DNA of 15,898 bases from Roseovarius sp. UBA3070 (lineage in GTDB: Bacteria > Pseudomonadota > Alphaproteobacteria > Rhodobacterales > Rhodobacteraceae). A model generated the notes under the pieces. The model ran no database searches and was not told the DNA's origin. It saw only the letters and a list, made by a program, of their open reading frames with translations. Position numbers and translations under genes: made by a program. Positions 13,534-15,898 of this stretch are shown here, one piece after another (position 1 is the first letter of the stretch; each line of letters begins with the position of its first letter). The stretch spans positions 1 to 15,898 of the forward strand of contig DFBW01000123.1 in NCBI GenBank assembly GCA_002366775.1. The letters run 5' to 3'.

Positions 13534-14094
13534 GTGTCCGAACCAGCTTCGATCTCATCCGGCATCGCCTCGCGCTATGCCACCGCCATTTTCGAGATTT
13601 CGAAAGAGAGCAAATCTCTGCCGAAACTTGAAGCAAATATCACCGATCTTGTCTCTGCTCTGGCTGACAGCGCCGATTTGAACGAGCTGATTTCCAGCCC
13701 GGTCATTTCTCGTGCTGATCAGGGCGCCGGGATTGCCGCCATTGGCAAAAAGATGAAGCTTGAGACCGTTTTGCAAAACGGTCTGGCCCTGATGGCCGAA
13801 AAGCGCCGCCTGTTTGTGCTGCCTCAGCTGTTGGATCAGCTGCGCAGCAAGATAGCCGAAGACAAAGGCGAAGTGACCGCCGATGTGATCAGCGCGCAAA
13901 AACTGAGCAAAGCACAGGCTGACAAGCTGGCGAAAACGCTTAAGGCGCGCGTCGGCAAAGATGTGAAAATCAACGCGACCGTCGATGAAAGCCTCATTGG
14001 CGGTCTTATCGTAAAAGTGGGCTCGAAGATGATCGATACGTCGATCCGCTCCAAGCTCTCTTCCCTCCAGAATGCAATGAAAGAGGTCGGATAA
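13534..14094 (+). CDS. atpH: ATP synthase F1 subunit delta
   Basis: This 186-residue subunit belongs to the F1 stalk (OSCP homologue), joining the top of F1 to the peripheral b-subunit stator. The N-terminal helical domain begins with ASRYATAIFEIS, the typical (A)xRYAxAlfe block. The C-terminal portion has GEVTADVISAQKLSKAQ and then DESLIGGLIVKVGSKMIDTSIRSKL, the conserved delta signature near residues 146-170. Length is normal. The GTG at 13534 is set by the adjacent GGAAGG; the frame stays open upstream, but that part is not delta-like. The stop TAA is immediately followed by the atpA ATG. It is the first gene of the F1 operon, with F0 genes expected elsewhere, as is usual in alphaproteobacteria. 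Confidence 0.95.
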   Translation: MSEPASISSGIASRYATAIFEISKESKSLPKLEANITDLVSALADSADLNELISSPVISRADQGAGIAAIGKKMKLETVLQNGLALMAEKRRLFVLPQLLDQLRSKIAEDKGEVTADVISAQKLSKAQADKLAKTLKARVGKDVKINATVDESLIGGLIVKVGSKMIDTSIRSKLSSLQNAMKEVG

Positions 14095-15633
14095 ATGGGT
14101 ATCCAAGCAGCAGAGATTTCTGCAATCCTGAAAGACCAGATCAAGAACTTTGGTCAAGATGCAGAAGTGGCCGAAGTTGGCCGGGTTCTGTCCGTGGGTG
14201 ACGGGATTGCCCGTGTGCACGGTCTGGACAATGTCCAAGCCGGTGAGCTGGTGGAATTCCCCGGCAAAATCATGGGCATGGCGCTGAACCTAGAAGCTGA
14301 CAACGTAGGTGTTGTTATCTTCGGGTCTGACCGTGACATCAAAGAAGGCGACACCGTTAAGCGGACGCAATCCATCGTGGACGTGCCAATCGGCGACGGT
14401 CTGTTGGGGCGTGTTGTTGATGGTCTGGGTAATCCGCTGGACGGCAAGGGCCCGATCAAAACCAAAACGCGCGGCATTGCCGACGTCAAGGCGCCTGGCA
14501 TTATCCCGCGCAAATCGGTTCATGAGCCGATGGCAACCGGCCTCAAATCGGTTGACGCGATGATCCCGATTGGCCGTGGCCAGCGCGAGCTGATCATTGG
14601 TGACCGCCAAACCGGTAAAACTGCTGTGGCTCTGGATGCGATCCTGAACCAGAAATCGTATAACGACGCCGCTGGCGACGATGAAGGCAAGAAACTGTAC
14701 TGCGTTTATGTGGCCATTGGCCAAAAGCGCTCGACAGTGGCGCAGCTGGTGAAAAAGCTGGAAGAATCCGGTGCGATGGCCTATTCGATCGTGGTTGCCG
14801 CGACCGCGTCTGACCCGGCTCCGATGCAGTTCCTCGCACCTTATTCCGCCACCGCAATGGCCGAGCATTTCCGCGACAACGGCCGCCATGCCCTGATCAT
14901 TTATGATGATCTGTCCAAGCAAGCGGTTGCGTATCGCCAGATGTCACTTCTCTTGCGTCGCCCACCCGGCCGCGAAGCTTATCCAGGTGACGTTTTCTAT
15001 CTTCACTCTCGCTTGCTGGAACGTTCGGCCAAGCTCAATGAGGACAACGGATCTGGTTCTTTGACGGCTCTGCCGATCATTGAAACCCAAGGTGGTGACG
15101 TTTCGGCGTTTATTCCGACCAACGTGATTTCGATCACCGATGGCCAGATCTTCCTTGAAACCGAGCTGTTCTATCAGGGCATTCGCCCGGCTGTGAACAC
15201 AGGCCTGTCGGTATCTCGTGTGGGATCGTCCGCTCAGACCAAGGCGATGGCCTCGGTGGCTGGTCCGGTGAAATTGTCATTGGCTCAGTACCGCGAAATG
15301 GCGGCGTTTGCGCAGTTCGGCTCGGATCTTGATGCCGCAACCCAGCAATTGCTGGCCCGTGGCGCGCGTCTGACCGAGCTGATGAAACAGCCGCAGTATT
15401 CGCCTTTGTCCAACGCTGAAATCGTATGTCTGATCTTTGCAGGTACGAACGGGTATCTGGACAAGGTAGATGTGAAACAGATTGGCCGTTTTGAAACGGG
15501 TCTATTGAACCATCTGCGCTCCAAGCATCAAGCACTGCTCGATGACATCTCGAACAATGACCGCAAGGTTAAGGACGAGCTGGCAGACAGTATCAAAGCC
15601 GCGCTGGAAGAATTCGCAGCTGATTTCGCTTAA
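14095..15633 (+). CDS. atpA: ATP synthase F1 subunit alpha
   Basis: This 512-residue subunit forms the alpha3beta3 head with AtpD and carries the non-catalytic nucleotide sites. It shows the beta-barrel N-terminus with [14 protein letters not shown] (31-44), the P-loop GDRQTGKT at 169-176, the [14 protein letters not shown] block, [13 protein letters not shown], and the alpha signature SRVGSSAQ with Arg375, the arginine finger that reaches the neighbouring catalytic site on beta. Length is normal for the family. The ATG abuts the atpH TAA with no spacer, and its ribosome-binding sequence (GAGG) is in the end of atpH, implying coupled translation. Confidence 0.98.
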   Translation: MGIQAAEISAILKDQIKNFGQDAEVAEVGRVLSVGDGIARVHGLDNVQAGELVEFPGKIMGMALNLEADNVGVVIFGSDRDIKEGDTVKRTQSIVDVPIGDGLLGRVVDGLGNPLDGKGPIKTKTRGIADVKAPGIIPRKSVHEPMATGLKSVDAMIPIGRGQRELIIGDRQTGKTAVALDAILNQKSYNDAAGDDEGKKLYCVYVAIGQKRSTVAQLVKKLEESGAMAYSIVVAATASDPAPMQFLAPYSATAMAEHFRDNGRHALIIYDDLSKQAVAYRQMSLLLRRPPGREAYPGDVFYLHSRLLERSAKLNEDNGSGSLTALPIIETQGGDVSAFIPTNVISITDGQIFLETELFYQGIRPAVNTGLSVSRVGSSAQTKAMASVAGPVKLSLAQYREMAAFAQFGSDLDAATQQLLARGARLTELMKQPQYSPLSNAEIVCLIFAGTNGYLDKVDVKQIGRFETGLLNHLRSKHQALLDDISNNDRKVKDELADSIKAALEEFAADFA

Positions 15634-15651
15634 GGGAAAGGACGAGGGCCG

Positions 15652-15898
15652 ATGCCAAGTCTCAAGGACCTTAAAACACGGATCGAGTCGGTCAAATCGA
15701 CCCGCAAGATCACAAAAGCCATGCAAATGGTGGCCGCCGCAAAACTGCGGCGGGCCCAGGAAGCGGCCGAGCAATCGCGCCCCTATACCGAGCGGTTTAA
15801 CCATGTGATGGGTAAACTGGCGGTATCTGTGGGTGACAACGAAAGCGCAGCAAAGCTTCTGCGTGGCACCGGCGGCGATCAGACCCATCTTTTGGTGG
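15652..15898 (+). CDS. atpG: ATP synthase F1 subunit gamma, N-terminal fragment
   Basis: This is the first 82 codons of the rotor shaft subunit, cut by the window end. It opens [20 protein letters not shown] and continues with [16 protein letters not shown], the well-conserved N-terminal gamma helix that forms part of the central coiled coil inside alpha3beta3. The ATG is 18 nt after the atpA stop, preceded by an AAGGACGAGG purine-rich ribosome-binding region. The order atpH-atpA-atpG predicts atpD and atpC next, beyond the window. Confidence 0.96.
   Translation, partial: MPSLKDLKTRIESVKSTRKITKAMQMVAAAKLRRAQEAAEQSRPYTERFNHVMGKLAVSVGDNESAAKLLRGTGGDQTHLLV

Overview
The window looks like chromosomal core sequence from an alphaproteobacterium of the Rhodobacterales (Roseobacter/Rhodobacter group). 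This rests on the character of the proteins (HisC, the TyrA-type dehydrogenase, ClpA, GloB, a DUF2125 protein, and AtpH/AtpA/AtpG in the alphaproteobacterial order), on the dense packing with many overlapping gene ends, and on GC-rich coding sequence. I saw no insertion sequence, phage gene, CRISPR array, tRNA or rRNA. No stretch has codon use that looks foreign by eye.

Layout. (1) 1-135 is the 3' end of a ribosomal protein S4 gene. It is followed by a 225-nt spacer with a perfect 13-bp inverted repeat and a strong GNRA-loop terminator. (2) 361-2971 is a tight forward operon: hisC, a prephenate/arogenate dehydrogenase gene overlapping it by ATGA, and an extensin-like lipoprotein gene with LAS/M15-like metal motifs. 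(3) 3009-4031 (reverse) is a DUF2125 protein, divergent from a ChaC-type gamma-glutamylcyclotransferase gene (4102-4632). (4) 4701-7802 is a two-gene unit encoding a MotA/ExbB-like channel protein and a MotB-like protein. The second has one membrane helix, a coiled coil of more than 400 residues and a peptidoglycan-binding OmpA domain. (5) On the reverse strand, gloB, clpA and an M23 endopeptidase gene run 12022 down to 7789. clpA and the M23 gene overlap (TGATG), and the M23 gene runs 14 bp into the end of the MotB-like gene. (6) 12086-12826 is a methyltransferase-like gene divergent from gloB. It shares its final TTAA with the convergent VanZ-like gene (12823-13152). (7) A 381-nt spacer leads into the F1 ATP synthase operon atpH-atpA-atpG, which is cut by the window end.

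How the genes work together. hisC and tyrA form an amino-acid biosynthesis unit in which the aminotransferase could serve both histidine and aromatic pathways. Four products act, or probably act, on the cell envelope: the extensin-like lipoprotein, the M23 peptidase, the MotA/MotB-like pair and the VanZ-like protein. The MotA/MotB-like pair is the best candidate for an undescribed system. It has the parts of an ion-driven stator anchored to peptidoglycan, but no flagellar, Tol, Ton or Zorya partner genes sit next to it, and its periplasmic coiled coil is exceptionally long. The other genes (S4, ClpA, GloB, ChaC, ATP synthase) are ordinary housekeeping functions.
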